Assembly: GCA_029721435.1 (NCBI GenBank)
Contig: CM056576.1
Coordinates: forward strand, 70,697,876 to 70,761,875
Direction: 5' to 3'
Length of the DNA: 64,000 nucleotides
DNA from: Gymnothorax reevesii
Taxonomy: Eukaryota; Chordata; Actinopteri; Anguilliformes; Muraenidae
Shown here: positions 21,401-29,928 of the stretch, in pieces
Layout of the letters: each line of letters starts with the position of its first letter
How positions within the stretch are numbered: position 1 is the first letter of the stretch
Notes under the pieces: generated by a model
The model's database searches: none
What the model saw: only the letters and a program-made list of their open reading frames with translations
Told to the model about the DNA's origin: nothing
Program-made: the position numbers and the translations under genes

Positions 21401-23133
21401 TCTTCCCTGGTGATAAAGTATTAGTCCTACTGCCCATTCCTGGTTCATCGTTGTCGGCTCGTTTCTCTGGACCCTACAAGGTAGAAAAGAGGCTTGGTGA
21501 GGTGGACTATGTAATTCGTACTCCCGACCGTAAAAGACAAACTCGGGTCTGTCATGTAAATATGCTCAAGCTGTACTGCGCTCGTGACGCTATACAGGAA
21601 GGGAAGGCGGTCTTGCCGTGTGACTTTGTAGCAAAGGTGTCTGTGTCTAGTGTGTCGGGTCCTGACGAAGATGGGTTGCTGCTTAGACATGCGCCCCAGC
21701 AATGTGCAAGACTTTGCAATTCCGAGATTTTAGACGTCCTACCCCAGCATCTCTCGTGTTTATCTGACTCTCAGAGAGAAGACATTATTCATTTAGTTGA
21801 CAAGCATCTCTCTCTTTTTAATGACACACCTTCGCAGACTACGGTTATTCAGCATGATATAGTTGTAAAAGATCCCACTCCCATTCGGCAGCACCCATAT
21901 CGAGTCAATGCTTTTAAACGAGAGATCATGAAAAAGGAGGTTCAGTATCTGCGTGATAATGGTTTGGCTAAATCTAGTACAAGTCCTTGGAGCTCGCCGT
22001 GTTTGTTGGTTCCGAAACCCGATGGTACATACAGGTTTTGCACGGATTTTCGGAAAGTGAATTCGGTGACTGTTCCTGACTCCTATCCGCTTCCTCGTAT
22101 GGAAGATTGTATTGACAATCTTGGGTCGGCTTTGTTCATCACTAAGCTGGACTTGCTGAAGGGTTACTGGCAAGTTCCTTTAACACCCCGTGCTTCGGAA
22201 ATCTCTGCGTTTGTGACTCCGGACGACTTCCTACAATATTCGGTAATGGCATTCGGTATGTGCAACGCGCCTTCTACATTTCAGCGTTTGATAAACACGG
22301 TATTGTCGGGGGTATCGAATTGTAATGCGTATTTGGACGACGTGGTTGTCTATTCTAAGACTTGGCCAGAGCATTTAGACACCCTTTACATTGTGTTTGA
22401 TAGACTCGTAAAAGCTTCCCTGACACTAAATTTGGCTAAGTGTGAGTTCGGGAAGGCCACTCTCACGTATTTGGGAAAACAGGTCGGTCAGGGCCAAGTT
22501 CGTCCCATAGAGGCCAAAATTGCCGCCATTTCTGCCTACCCAGTACCCAGGACTAGAAGAGAGCTGCGAAGGTTTCTTGGGTTGGTTGGTTATTACCGCA
22601 GCTTCTGCAAAAATTTCTCTACAGTCACTGCCCCTCTGACTGATCTCCTTAGGCCCTCTTGTCCTTTCAATTGGACAGCTGTTTGTCAGCAAACATTTGA
22701 GAGTGTAAAAACTCTCTTGTGTAGTGCCCCTGTTCTTGCTGCGCCAGACTTTTCCGTTCCCTTTAAATTGGAAGTTGATGCAAGTAGCCTGGGTGCCGGT
22801 GCTGTGCTTCTCCAAGAGGACTCAGACGGAATTGATCACCCCGTCTGTTTTTACTCACGTAAGTTCCTGAAACATCAGCTCAACTATTCCACCATCGAAA
22901 AAGAAGCTTTGGCCCTACTCCTTGCACTACAGTTCTTTGAAGTATATCTCGGCTCTAGCTCAGCTCCGATCACAGTGTACACAGACCACAACCCATTAGT
23001 TTTCCTCAACAGCATGTACAACCACAACCAGCGCCTTATGCGCTGGTCCATCATGTTACAAAATTACACCCTCGACATCAGGCATAAGAGAGGTTCCCAA
23101 AATTTGGTCGCGGATGCTTTGTCCCGCGTTTAA
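18415..23133 (+). CDS. Gag-Pol polyprotein of the Gmr1-like element (1,572 aa, intact)
   Basis: A single open frame; no frameshift separates gag and pol. Domains in order follow. An N-terminal helical SAP/HeH-like segment lies at about 10-60, and a charged coiled coil at about 125-180. The Gag core is about 200-370, its second half SCAN-like (about 282-365, with LRELVLLEEFKKCLP). A CCHC knuckle has C402, C405, H410, C415. The aspartic protease is DTGA at 479-482. The integrase zinc motif is H714, H721, C751, C754, with catalytic D785, D844 and E880 (D,D35E), and a GPY motif is at 1019-1021. Reverse transcriptase has YLDD at 1306-1309. RNase H has D1455, E1497 (or E1495) and D1524. Integrase precedes reverse transcriptase, as in Gmr1. 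The start ATG at 18415 lies 90 bp after the primer site. All key residues are present, so the product is plausibly functional. Confidence 0.96.
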   Translation: MALVLQRFLSAPSRRELELCRKVDLLQVASHFGLSLPTSMVKKEIRLAVLTSLVEMGVLEPEPDSAGGEVRGSQDSASGAVEESPVSPQAARESVPTGDVEGPPPTLPRFDPFSPATLASSPSSARLKIRLARLQVEREEKVKAREFEYKLAVRKLELEAETAVKLRQLELENSSTKTFPVTLSGSAEPFPYHPSSGPIDISRQVALVPPFRETEADTYFAAFERVAIALQWPKPVWSTLLQSKLCGKAQMVVSALSLEDSMDYDKVKTAVLRAYELVPEAYRQKFRNHRIIASQTFVEFEREKHILFDKWCAATGTTDFGSLRELVLLEEFKKCLPDRVVVYLNEQKTATCSEAAVLADEFALTHKNLFASSRSEKPTESGNSNKGKVKMSAVGNRDVRECFYCHKPGHLLADCLALKRKQDGKNANVLPKPVSFVKTVSEEVLKDSIDGCFQPFVCDGFVSLTGEKADQRPVRVLRDTGAAQSFLLANVLPLSDCSSCGASVIVQGIEMGFVPVPLHTVHLQCDLASGFFKVAVRDALPVPGVTFILGNDIAGKKVHPVLHVVDRPQVSDPVSSDVFPMCALTRAQARKRGEQLDLSVSFLAPLLSDVSKAGDNPTAAKVEIVKPVSGSQFEVPVSREQLIAAQKNDLSLAKLLSSVVTPEVLKEKAVAYFLDNGLLMRKWSPVTALDSDWGTVYQIVLPDAYRQQVLALAHDSPWSGHLGITKTYDRVLKHFFWPGLKSSVAQYCRSCHICQVVGKPNQVVPPAPLRPIPVIGEPFEHVIVDCVGPLPKTKTGNQFLLTIMCVATRFPEAIPLRNITTKAVVKALTKFFSTFGFPKTLQTDQGTNFLSRIFKQVLQSLSIIHKVSSAYHPESQGALERWHQTLKSVLRKYCLDTGKNWDEGVPFALFALREIRQDSLGFSPAQLVFGHVLRGPLKMLKEQFFSVSTSKTNVLDYVSQFRERLHQAWALAKEYLSVSQENMKKHFDTKAVPRSFFPGDKVLVLLPIPGSSLSARFSGPYKVEKRLGEVDYVIRTPDRKRQTRVCHVNMLKLYCARDAIQEGKAVLPCDFVAKVSVSSVSGPDEDGLLLRHAPQQCARLCNSEILDVLPQHLSCLSDSQREDIIHLVDKHLSLFNDTPSQTTVIQHDIVVKDPTPIRQHPYRVNAFKREIMKKEVQYLRDNGLAKSSTSPWSSPCLLVPKPDGTYRFCTDFRKVNSVTVPDSYPLPRMEDCIDNLGSALFITKLDLLKGYWQVPLTPRASEISAFVTPDDFLQYSVMAFGMCNAPSTFQRLINTVLSGVSNCNAYLDDVVVYSKTWPEHLDTLYIVFDRLVKASLTLNLAKCEFGKATLTYLGKQVGQGQVRPIEAKIAAISAYPVPRTRRELRRFLGLVGYYRSFCKNFSTVTAPLTDLLRPSCPFNWTAVCQQTFESVKTLLCSAPVLAAPDFSVPFKLEVDASSLGAGAVLLQEDSDGIDHPVCFYSRKFLKHQLNYSTIEKEALALLLALQFFEVYLGSSSAPITVYTDHNPLVFLNSMYNHNQRLMRWSIMLQNYTLDIRHKRGSQNLVADALSRV

Positions 23134-23183
23134 ATTTTGTTTGGAATTTTGTTGTGTGGTTCAAACCCCAGTAGGTTTGTTTT

Positions 23184-23194
23184 AGGGGAAGGGG
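23184..23194 (+). other. Polypurine tract
   Basis: AGGGGAAGGGG abuts the 3' LTR start. It is the expected primer for plus-strand DNA synthesis in LTR elements. Confidence 0.9.
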
Positions 23195-23953
23195 TGTTAC
23201 GGGAATTGTGATGCGATTGAATTTTCTGTGTGCCGGTTTTTGTGTCTTGCGGTGTCTTTTGTCGTTTCCCCCTTCAGGTGGCGCCTCCTTGTGTTTCCGG
23301 CCATCATATCGCTCTCATTCCTCCCGCATCTTCAACTTCCGCCTCCCTATGACGTCACCCAATCTTTGTCCGGCCAATGGATTCCTGCCCCGTCTTGTCC
23401 CGCGCTATTTAGACCGTGCTTGTAACTCCATCTCGAGCTGCTGCTGCTGTTGTGTTTCTGTTTTTGTTGTTGTTGTTTTGGTCTGAGCAATTCTGGTTTG
23501 TGGGGGGGAACAAACTGGTCGAGATTAGACGGGGGCCCTCATACATTGGACAACATGTAGGTTATGTTCGTTGTTAGTTTCATTAGTTAAAGACAGCTGC
23601 CACCCATTGTATTTTATGTTCTGGAATATTGAGTGTAGTTAGGAGGTTTTTTTTTATTGTTAGTCTTGTGTAGCTGGTATTTTTTTTCTTTCTTAGCAAT
23701 GTTTGGTTTTTCTTATTTTATTTGTTTGGCAGTGTCTCCACGACCATTGTTTTCCCCTGGTTAGCTATTTGGTAAATGGCTTTGGCTTTGTCTTGTGCAT
23801 ATTGTAAATATCGTCTGTAAATTCTGTTTGTCTTCCCATGTTAAAGAAACATCAATATATCCAAGCTTGCAAGCATTCAGTTCCCTGTCTACTCTTTTCC
23901 CCATAGCGCTATTATTTTACACGCTACCCCAATCATCCATTAGGCACGTAACA
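23195..23953 (+). repeat. 3' LTR of the Gmr1-like element
   Basis: The 759-bp copy of the 5' LTR, ending CGTAACA and followed by the target duplicate GACAA at 23954-23958. One substitution relative to the 5' LTR was found (C at 23712). Confidence 0.97.
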
Positions 23954-23958
23954 GACAA

Positions 23959-24660
23959 TTACGGCCAGTTTTCCATGTGTATTGTCCTCAATGTTTGTAT
24001 TCCGTTCACCTAGCTTTAGTGCAAAGCATTGTTAAAATTTTGTAACTGGTTACCTGTTGCTCTATATCTCCAAAGGAATATATTATTTTAAGTCACAAGA
24101 AGGCATTTCAACGAGTAACAAGGCAACATTACCCATTATGTATTATGTTTCTATTTTACTGTCTATTTTAATGTACAGCACTTTGGAAACCTTGAGATTA
24201 TTTAAACTGTGCTTTCTAAATAAAGATGGATTGGATTGGAACATTGTCCCCAATATCTCCTGCCACAGTAAGAATGGTCACGGAAGATTCCATATTCCCA
24301 CTGCAACACCCATACACCAAGTTCAGAGTCAAGGGCCATAATTCCGTAAAAATAAATGTCTCTGAATCAATTGTCGAACTTATTCAATAGGGTCATTAGT
24401 ACAGACCACACAGAAAATTTCACCCATGAAGGTGCAATAGTTTCCAAGAAAACTTGTCCCCATTGAACTCGGAAGGACGAAATGACCGACGGACAGACGG
24501 ACGGACGAGCTCCATTCCAATATCCCCCCATCCACTTCGTGGCAGGGGATAATGATGAACTTCAAAATGCGAAACAGTGGAAAGTTACTGAATGTTCTGA
24601 GGAGAGAGAATGTTGGGTGTGCATAAGTGTTCCATACATCCCCTCATATCCAGGAAAAAA
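23959..24660. other. Intronic DNA with a fish repeat tail
   Basis: Contains CTAAATAAAGATGGATTGGATTGG (24218-24241 area), which resembles the end of a non-LTR element, and GACGGACAGACGGACGGAC (24488-24506), a short tandem found at the ends of common fish repeats. No gene is recognised. Confidence 0.45.
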
Positions 24661-24669
24661 AAACAAGTA

Positions 24670-25140
24670 AAACTAGAACTGCAAGCAGTTATGAAAGGGG
24701 GCCAAGCCTCCCGGCGCAATTTCGCAGTCATGTCTCGCGGAGCCCACGGAATGCAATTTTTTTCAAAATCTTGTAATAAGCCACGCCCACTTTGACCAGT
24801 CATCATGAACTTCAAGATATGGCCTCAGGAGTGACCCAGCATCATACCCACCAATTTGCTAAAAATCGGTAATGCCATTTAATGAGCAACTTGCAAGTTG
24901 ATTTTATAACTGAATTTACGCATAATCTTGTATGTAAATGTATGAAAAATTAAGAGATATAAATTTCCCAACTTTGCAGTGCCCCCTAGTGGCCAATATT
25001 AGCCAAATTTGGCTCATACACCCACAGTCCCATGCCAACCAAGGATCTCAGATTTGGTATGCAGTGTGAAGACGAACATGAACAAAGGTACCTCCAGAGA
25101 ACAGACATTTTTTCATGAATCCTAATTACCTCGAAAAAAA
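24670..25140 (+). repeat. Fragment related to the GCAAGCAGTT/GGGCCAAGCC fish repeat
   Basis: Starts CTAGAACTGCAAGCAGTTAT then GGGGGCCAAGCCTCCCGGCGC, followed by the phrase GTGCCCCCTAGTGGCC (24979-24995). The GCGCCCCCT-TGG phrase style is shared with 7240-8975. Non-coding. Confidence 0.55.
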
Positions 25141-25243
25141 TTTAAGCCTCCGCCTGCTCATTGGCACCAGTCTGCCAACTAGACAATATTAACATGGCAC
25201 CAAAAATCCCAAAATCAGTGGCAACGAAGGCCAGATGACTCAC

Positions 25244-25478
25244 CTCAAAGAACTCGAAGGTGAGCTCCAGGTTGTCTGGGTGTATAGTCTGTATGCTGTA
25301 CTCGGTCCACTGTGAGGGCTCCAGGGCATATCCGTGCTCTGGCTGCGAGTGTCGCGACTTGTAGCCACTGTTGCTGATCATGCTTATCTCCAGAGAGTTT
25401 GCCATCCTGTTCCACAAGCTCGGGCTCTGGTCTTCCTCATCCCCCTCTTCCTCAAAACCCTCCAGATTTAGCTTTATT
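25244..25478 (-). CDS. gpcpd1: gpcpd1 coding exon 7
   Basis: The acceptor TATACAG lies before 25478 and the donor GTGAGT at 25243-25238. It is 235 nt, entering after two bases (completing Arg) and leaving in phase 0. It encodes IKLNLEGFEEEGDEED, then NRMANSLEISMIS, RHSQPEHGYALEP, QWTEYSIQTIHPDNLELTF and EFFE. Human GPCPD1 has SNSLEISLIS, RHSQPECGYGLQP, RWTEYSIQTMEPDNLELIF at the same place. This is the most conserved part of the region between CBM20 and the catalytic domain. An acidic run (EEEGDEED) is near the start. Confidence 0.98.
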
Positions 25479-26052
25479 CTGTATATTTGAATATTAAATT
25501 AAGACTGAATAAAACCAGTGTCATCAAAATGGAGAAAACAATGCAATGCACTTTTCTACATTCTCAGCAGGGGACCAAGGATTGACTTAAAGGTTCCCTG
25601 ACATTAAATGGGCAGAAATTGACATTTAGAACTTGCTATTATATTTTTTTCGCGACGAAAACAAAGATCCAAACGCTTTTCCATGAAAAATTTGTTTTTA
25701 AACCATTTTGGATTAATTAAACTGATCGGGAACGCCCCCCTTCGAAATCTCCGGAACTGCCTTATAAGGCAACTGATGTCACACAAGGCAGCCAGCTGGT
25801 CAGATCTTGCTCGCTCTACAATGAAATGTACATACACTACACTTTATTTACCATGGCCAGCTGACGGACCCTTACAAAAAACCACTGTTGGAATACCATA
25901 ATATTTGTGACCAAAAAACTATATATAACTGTAGTAATTGTATGTTTTTTGGAACGCACGATATAGATTTGAGTGTTACTACTGAAATATTGTAGGGCTA
26001 CCATAGCTAATGAAATAACAGTACAGAAGAAAAGCTATTGTAATACTATAAA

Positions 26053-26757
26053 CCAGGATTATTCGCCAGGGCGTTTGCCAGAATAGGTTGCGTGGAGCCG
26101 CTTTCACACCGGATACGAGGCGGGTTTTTCGCACGATAGATTACATTCAAGAACGTGTGTATTCGCGTCTTCGCACTGACTTAGGGTGTGATCTGTCGTG
26201 CGAAAGGTTCGTTTCGCGTCTGGTGTGAAAGCAGCTTTAGACATGCACACAAGCTAGGCGGCTATTTGATGTTAATTTCCTACAGTACTTACCCAGATAG
26301 CAAGCACCTCCGTTCCGGATCTGCCCCGGCTCTGAGCAGGATCAGCTGGAGTCGGCAGAGCCGGGGCAGATCCGGAGTGGAAGTGCTTGCTATCTAGGTA
26401 GCCAGCTAACTAAAATTCGACATAACGTTAGATTTTCATGAATTTCGATAATGAAATTATACAGCAAGCGTTCAGTCCAGTGTTCAGAGAACTGTCAAGT
26501 CACACACCATCTACCTGCCAGTTTAACTAACCACCTTAACCATTTAGCAAGCTAACATTAGTGACAGTTGCGTGCATTTCCCTCTATCCAATCGCCCCGG
26601 TCTCAGTTCAGGCTGTTAGCAAGCTTTATGAGCAGAGCGTTTCGCGTGTATTCTCGTCTTTGCATCGACTAGAATGTAATCGGTCATGAGAAAAATTTGT
26701 TTCGCATCTGTTGTGAAGGCGGTTTGGCACCGCCTATTCTGGCAAATAATCCTGAAG
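26053..26757. mobile_element. Nested inverted-repeat element (AGGATTATTYGCCAG ends)
   Basis: Left arm: AGGATTATTCGCCAG, then GCCAGAATAGG, then CTTTCACACCGGATACGAG. Right arm, inverted: AGGATTATTTGCCAGAATAGG, then CCTTCACAACAGATGCGAAAC. The arms stay similar for roughly 110 bp. The left arm has 12 extra bases. Inside the left arm is a smaller unit (about 26088-26240) with its own inverted GCTTTCACACC / GGTGTGAAAGC ends. Related units occur at 39,009-39,240. Confidence 0.6.
26290..26402. repeat. Near-perfect palindrome (hairpin MITE)
   Basis: The left arm (26290-26337) carries CCCAGATAGCAAGCACCTCC and CGGATCTGCCCCGGCTCTG. The right arm (26357-26402) is its inverted copy with a few mismatches. 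The loop is about 20 bp. The transcript would fold into a stem of about 45 bp. The CCCAGATAGCA terminus is familiar from fish MITEs. It sits inside the TTAA element. Confidence 0.75.
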
Positions 26758-27433
26758 TTTAATGCCATATGTGGTTAACTTAGATAAATTGGCAGGCGAG
26801 GGTAACTGTCACAGCTGGAGAGTAACAGCTGCCGTCACATTATGAGCCAGATGAACTCGGAAGGCTGTATTGTGATGCCTGATCGCCGGCTGTGCTGTAT
26901 GAGGTGGGCATCCATGATCACAGAGGAACTAGCGCTGGCTTATAGGCTTGTGACTTCAGTCACAACATTCATACAATATTTTTTATGAATCGGCGAGTTA
27001 TCTTGATGCCTCATCGTACCCTCATCATTAGATCTATACCTGACTAGCTACGTTAGCCTATGTAACACGGTTTGTCGAGTGTAACAATTAGATCGATAAA
27101 TGGATAGAGATCTTGATTGCAGGCTCATATACTAAACAAACACACTAAAAAACGTGTGTAGACAAGCCTGTAAATGGACCGCAGAGATTGCTAAGGCAGA
27201 GGTGCTTTCCTTTGATGACGTCATAGGACCATGTGACTTACGTCTCGGAAACTTCCTACTTCTTCAGGGGGCGGGGCGTAAGAGTGCAAAAATGTCACTT
27301 TTATTCCTCAAAATTGATGGATTTTTCAGCTATTTTAGAACTTTTGAGCGCATAGAGAGATATAAATACTCATATAGAGCAAAATAAACCAACAATTTCA
27401 GGTGGTGTGCCTCAAGTCAGGGAACCTTTAAGC

Positions 27434-27743
27434 CAGGGAAGGGCAACGAGGGCCGTAACTGTCCCTGGTTTTCACACCAACTTCTGGGCTTTAATTAGTT
27501 GATTATCTAAATTAGCCAAACTATTCATGAAATCTGACATTTGTGGTACATATCATTAAATTATCATGAATGACCACCAACGACTGTTCTTGTCTCCCTA
27601 CATAAAACATTTTTCTTTGATCAAACCTTTGCATAAATCTATATTTGTGTATGCAAACAATTAACTCAATTAGTCAGAGTAATTGATAGAAATAAAAACC
27701 TGCATACACACCAGCCCTTCAGGACGGGAGTTGCCCATCCCTG
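27434..27743. mobile_element. hAT-type MITE (310 bp)
   Basis: Inverted ends CAGGGAAGGGCAAC and GTTGCCCATCCCTG are flanked by CTTTAAGC (27426-27433) and CTTTAAGG (27744-27751), a near-perfect 8-bp duplication as made by hAT transposases. No coding capacity. Its target overlaps the TTAA of the element to its left. Confidence 0.8.
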
Positions 27744-27779
27744 CTTTAAGGACTCTACTTTTAAACCCTTTGCAAATAC

Positions 27780-27984
27780 CTTTGTGATGAATTCTAATGT
27801 GTTTCTAAGAGCAATATATTTTACAGCGCATGTGATCATTTGCATTAAATACATGGCTTCATATTCAACATCATCCCATTTAATATTTTGAATATTTCCA
27901 ATATTGCAGTCATGGAATTGCATTAAGAATTCCAAAAGGCTTTCTGGCAAATTTCCATTTTGTTCACTTAATAATTTAGCCAAA
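27780..27984 (-). other. Unidentified exon-like open frame
   Basis: A 205-nt minus-strand segment stays open in an AT-rich region and is bounded by an acceptor-like TTTTGTATAG and a donor-like AAAG|GTATTT. It encodes LAKLLSEQNGNLPESLLEFL and then YEAMYLMQMITCAVKYIALR. I do not recognise the protein. It does not fit gpcpd1, whose exons 6 and 7 join in phase without it. It could be a relic of another gene, a retro-inserted fragment or chance. Confidence 0.25.
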
Positions 27985-28526
27985 CTATACAAAATAGAAC
28001 TATAAGAGGTTAATGCAATCCTCCTTCACCGCACAAAATAAGCCACGCAGAACACCAAACATGGCAGAAGAATTAACCATTGCCTTGATATTGATTTACA
28101 TTGTTGAGAAGGCCAGTACCCTGCCCTTCAAAAAAAAATTTTGTGCTCTCTGGCCCATTAGTTGTTAAGCTCTGTAGCCAAAGTCAGTCAAGAGTGGTCC
28201 ATCCACTCAACAACAGCCAAATCCGCATGGCACCTTGCAAATGCACTTCAAAGTGAAAAAACATATTCATAAATCAATTACCGAATTTTATTCTGAGCAA
28301 AGATGATGCAATTTTTTAAATTCATATTTACTGCTTCACATTTACGAACATCGAGCTAATGCTCAAGAACCAAAAAGCTGAATAGTTACAACTTGGCAGA
28401 CTTTGAAAAGTTCCCAAAACCACAAAGAGGAAGTTGACTGCAGTTCTTTATATATCCAAGTTTTTCCACACTCAAAACAGCTGGCATCTGACCCCTGACT
28501 TCTGCCTCCGCTCTGCAGGTCAGTAC

Positions 28527-28650
28527 CTGAATCTGGACTTCTTGAATTTCTTTTTGGTGATGGACACCGGAGACTTCTCAGAGAAATGCAGCCTCAGCCT
28601 AATCTCTGTCTGACAAGTCAGCCAGCCAGAGTCCACACATTCCACATCAT
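28527..28650 (-). CDS. gpcpd1: gpcpd1 coding exon 6
   Basis: The acceptor TTATTCAG precedes 28650 and the donor GTACTG is at 28526-28521. It is 124 nt, entering after one base (completing Asn) and leaving after two. It encodes DVECVDSGWLTCQTEIRLRL, then HFSEKSPVSITKKKFKKSRF. Human GPCPD1 has LDSGWLTCQTEIRLRLHYSEKPPVSITKKKLKKSRF, an almost word-for-word match. This exon alone is diagnostic of the gene. The basic cluster KKKFKKSR lies at its end. Confidence 0.98.
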
Positions 28651-28988
28651 CTGAATAAGAAAATATTGATATAAGAATAACATTAACCCCATCATTACTT
28701 ACACACCACATGTTTATGCAAATTTTTACATTATTAATAATTGTAATATCATTTAAACTCGATATCAATTGATCTATATCAATATTAACATCATTAATAA
28801 TGACACACTGATCAAAAAAAAAAAAAAAAAACAACTGGCAATATTTTCATTTTTATAGTTAATTTCCAAACAATCTTTTAAGAGAAAACTGGCTGGTGAG
28901 TATTGTTCCCCCCAAATTTTCTTTGGGCCAATACAAGTAATCTAATTTTATTCAGAGACTCACAGAAACAGCGGCGAATATTACTTAC

Positions 28989-29030
28989 TGTAAAAACCAA
29001 AGTGCCCATCGTCGATAGACAGGTCCAATT
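28989..29030 (-). CDS. gpcpd1: gpcpd1 coding exon 5 (42-nt microexon)
   Basis: The acceptor CGTTTCAG precedes 29030 and the donor GTAAGT is at 28988-28983. Two entering bases complete Glu; 13 codons give LDLSIDDGHFGFY; one base is left over. Human GPCPD1 has the parallel EIIIDDGQFGIHN. Phases match both neighbours, which is strong support for such a short exon. Confidence 0.95.
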
Positions 29031-29339
29031 CTGAAACGTGAAAACAAGCATCATACAATGGCACAGATGGGAATTCAACTCTATACTACCATACCTTCAG
29101 TACAGTGCAATTCAATTCCTATTTCAGTACAGCTTTCCCAAAAGACCACCAGGAGTGAGCAACTGCAATCCAAGAATTTTTGTTCACATCAGTCCACAGG
29201 ACTTACTTGTTCTAGTTTCAAGTACCTAGTCTACTTCATGTATGGATTAAAGCAGGAATGGAAATGCACTGTAGACTGCAGTGGTGAGCAATTTATTGCA
29301 GTTTGTTTAGCTGGAACTTTGGTGAAGCATTAACAGTCA

Positions 29340-29620
29340 AGTCTAGAACTATTTGGACACTAACATTAATATGCTAGACAGCTGGAATATCAAAAGATTA
29401 AATTGAATGACAAACATGGGCTCAAAGTGCAGACTTTCAGCTTTAATTCGAGGGTGAATGGTATAGGAATTACGGTGTTGTCATGTATGCCCCTCCTTCT
29501 GATGAAGGTAATTGTGCAGCTGGTTCCAAAGCAGTTCCATGGCCAGGTGCATTTAATTCCCTCAGTATCTCATTAATGGTAGGCATATAATAAGTACATT
29601 CCCAGTGCGGCTTTTGCACG
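29340..29620. repeat. Tc1-like transposon fragment (probable)
   Basis: AGTCTAGAACTATTTGGACA followed by GACTTTCAGCTTTAATTCGAGGG is a phrase pair seen in non-autonomous Tc1-like fish elements. Only one end is evident and there is no transposase frame. A related fragment lies near 51,580-51,860. Confidence 0.4.
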
Positions 29621-29928
29621 TGATGGAGGGGCTATCCGTATGTAAAGGCCAATTCAACTTCAGCACAGACACTACCACCTTATCTTGGGTCTCCTTCATA
29701 CATTCAAGAGGAAAATGCAAACGCAATAGATTTTTTTGGAAATATTTTAATTCATATTTAATATTTAATATTTTTTTTTTTTTTGATATTTCACGAAAAA
29801 TGGCCGTGGCCACCAAAATTCAAATGGCCTTAGTTTTAGCTAGCAAGCTGTGTGGCCGTGATTTGCGCGGCTAATTTTCGAAAAACACGGCCAAAAAATG
29901 GTTGGCTTGACCAAAGCTGCACTAAATA

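Larger units (their letters stand above)
17546..23953 (+). mobile_element. Complete Gmr1-like Ty3/Gypsy LTR retrotransposon
   Basis: The 6,408-bp element has two 759-bp LTRs and the perfect 5-bp target duplication GACAA (17541-17545 and 23954-23958). It has TGTTACG/CGTAACA inverted ends, a tRNA-Pro primer site, a polypurine tract and one unbroken gag-pol frame. The order Gag, protease, integrase, reverse transcriptase, RNase H differs from ordinary Gypsy elements and defines the Gmr1-like group first known from Atlantic cod. It lies antisense to gpcpd1 in the intron between exons 7 and 8. One LTR-LTR difference by eye implies a very recent insertion, and the element may still be active. Confidence 0.95.
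25591..27427. mobile_element. TTAA-flanked DNA transposon with short inverted ends
   Basis: AGGTTCCCTGAC (25591) and its inverted copy GTCAGGGAACCT (27416-27427) are each flanked by TTAA (25587-25590 and 27428-27431). TTAA duplications are characteristic of piggyBac and Kolobok transposases. The 1.84-kb interior has no transposase frame, and other repeats are nested in it (26,053-26,757). Non-autonomous; the superfamily is not decided. Confidence 0.75.

Noticed and set aside
18504..22815. Minus-strand frames opposite the gag-pol frame (up to 146 codons)
   Set aside because: Shadows of the real 1,572-codon frame; no independent motif or start context.
27666..27779. Extension of the exon-like frame into 27666-27779
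   Set aside because: Most of this stretch belongs to the hAT MITE right end (27434-27743) and its duplication, so it cannot be part of an older exon.
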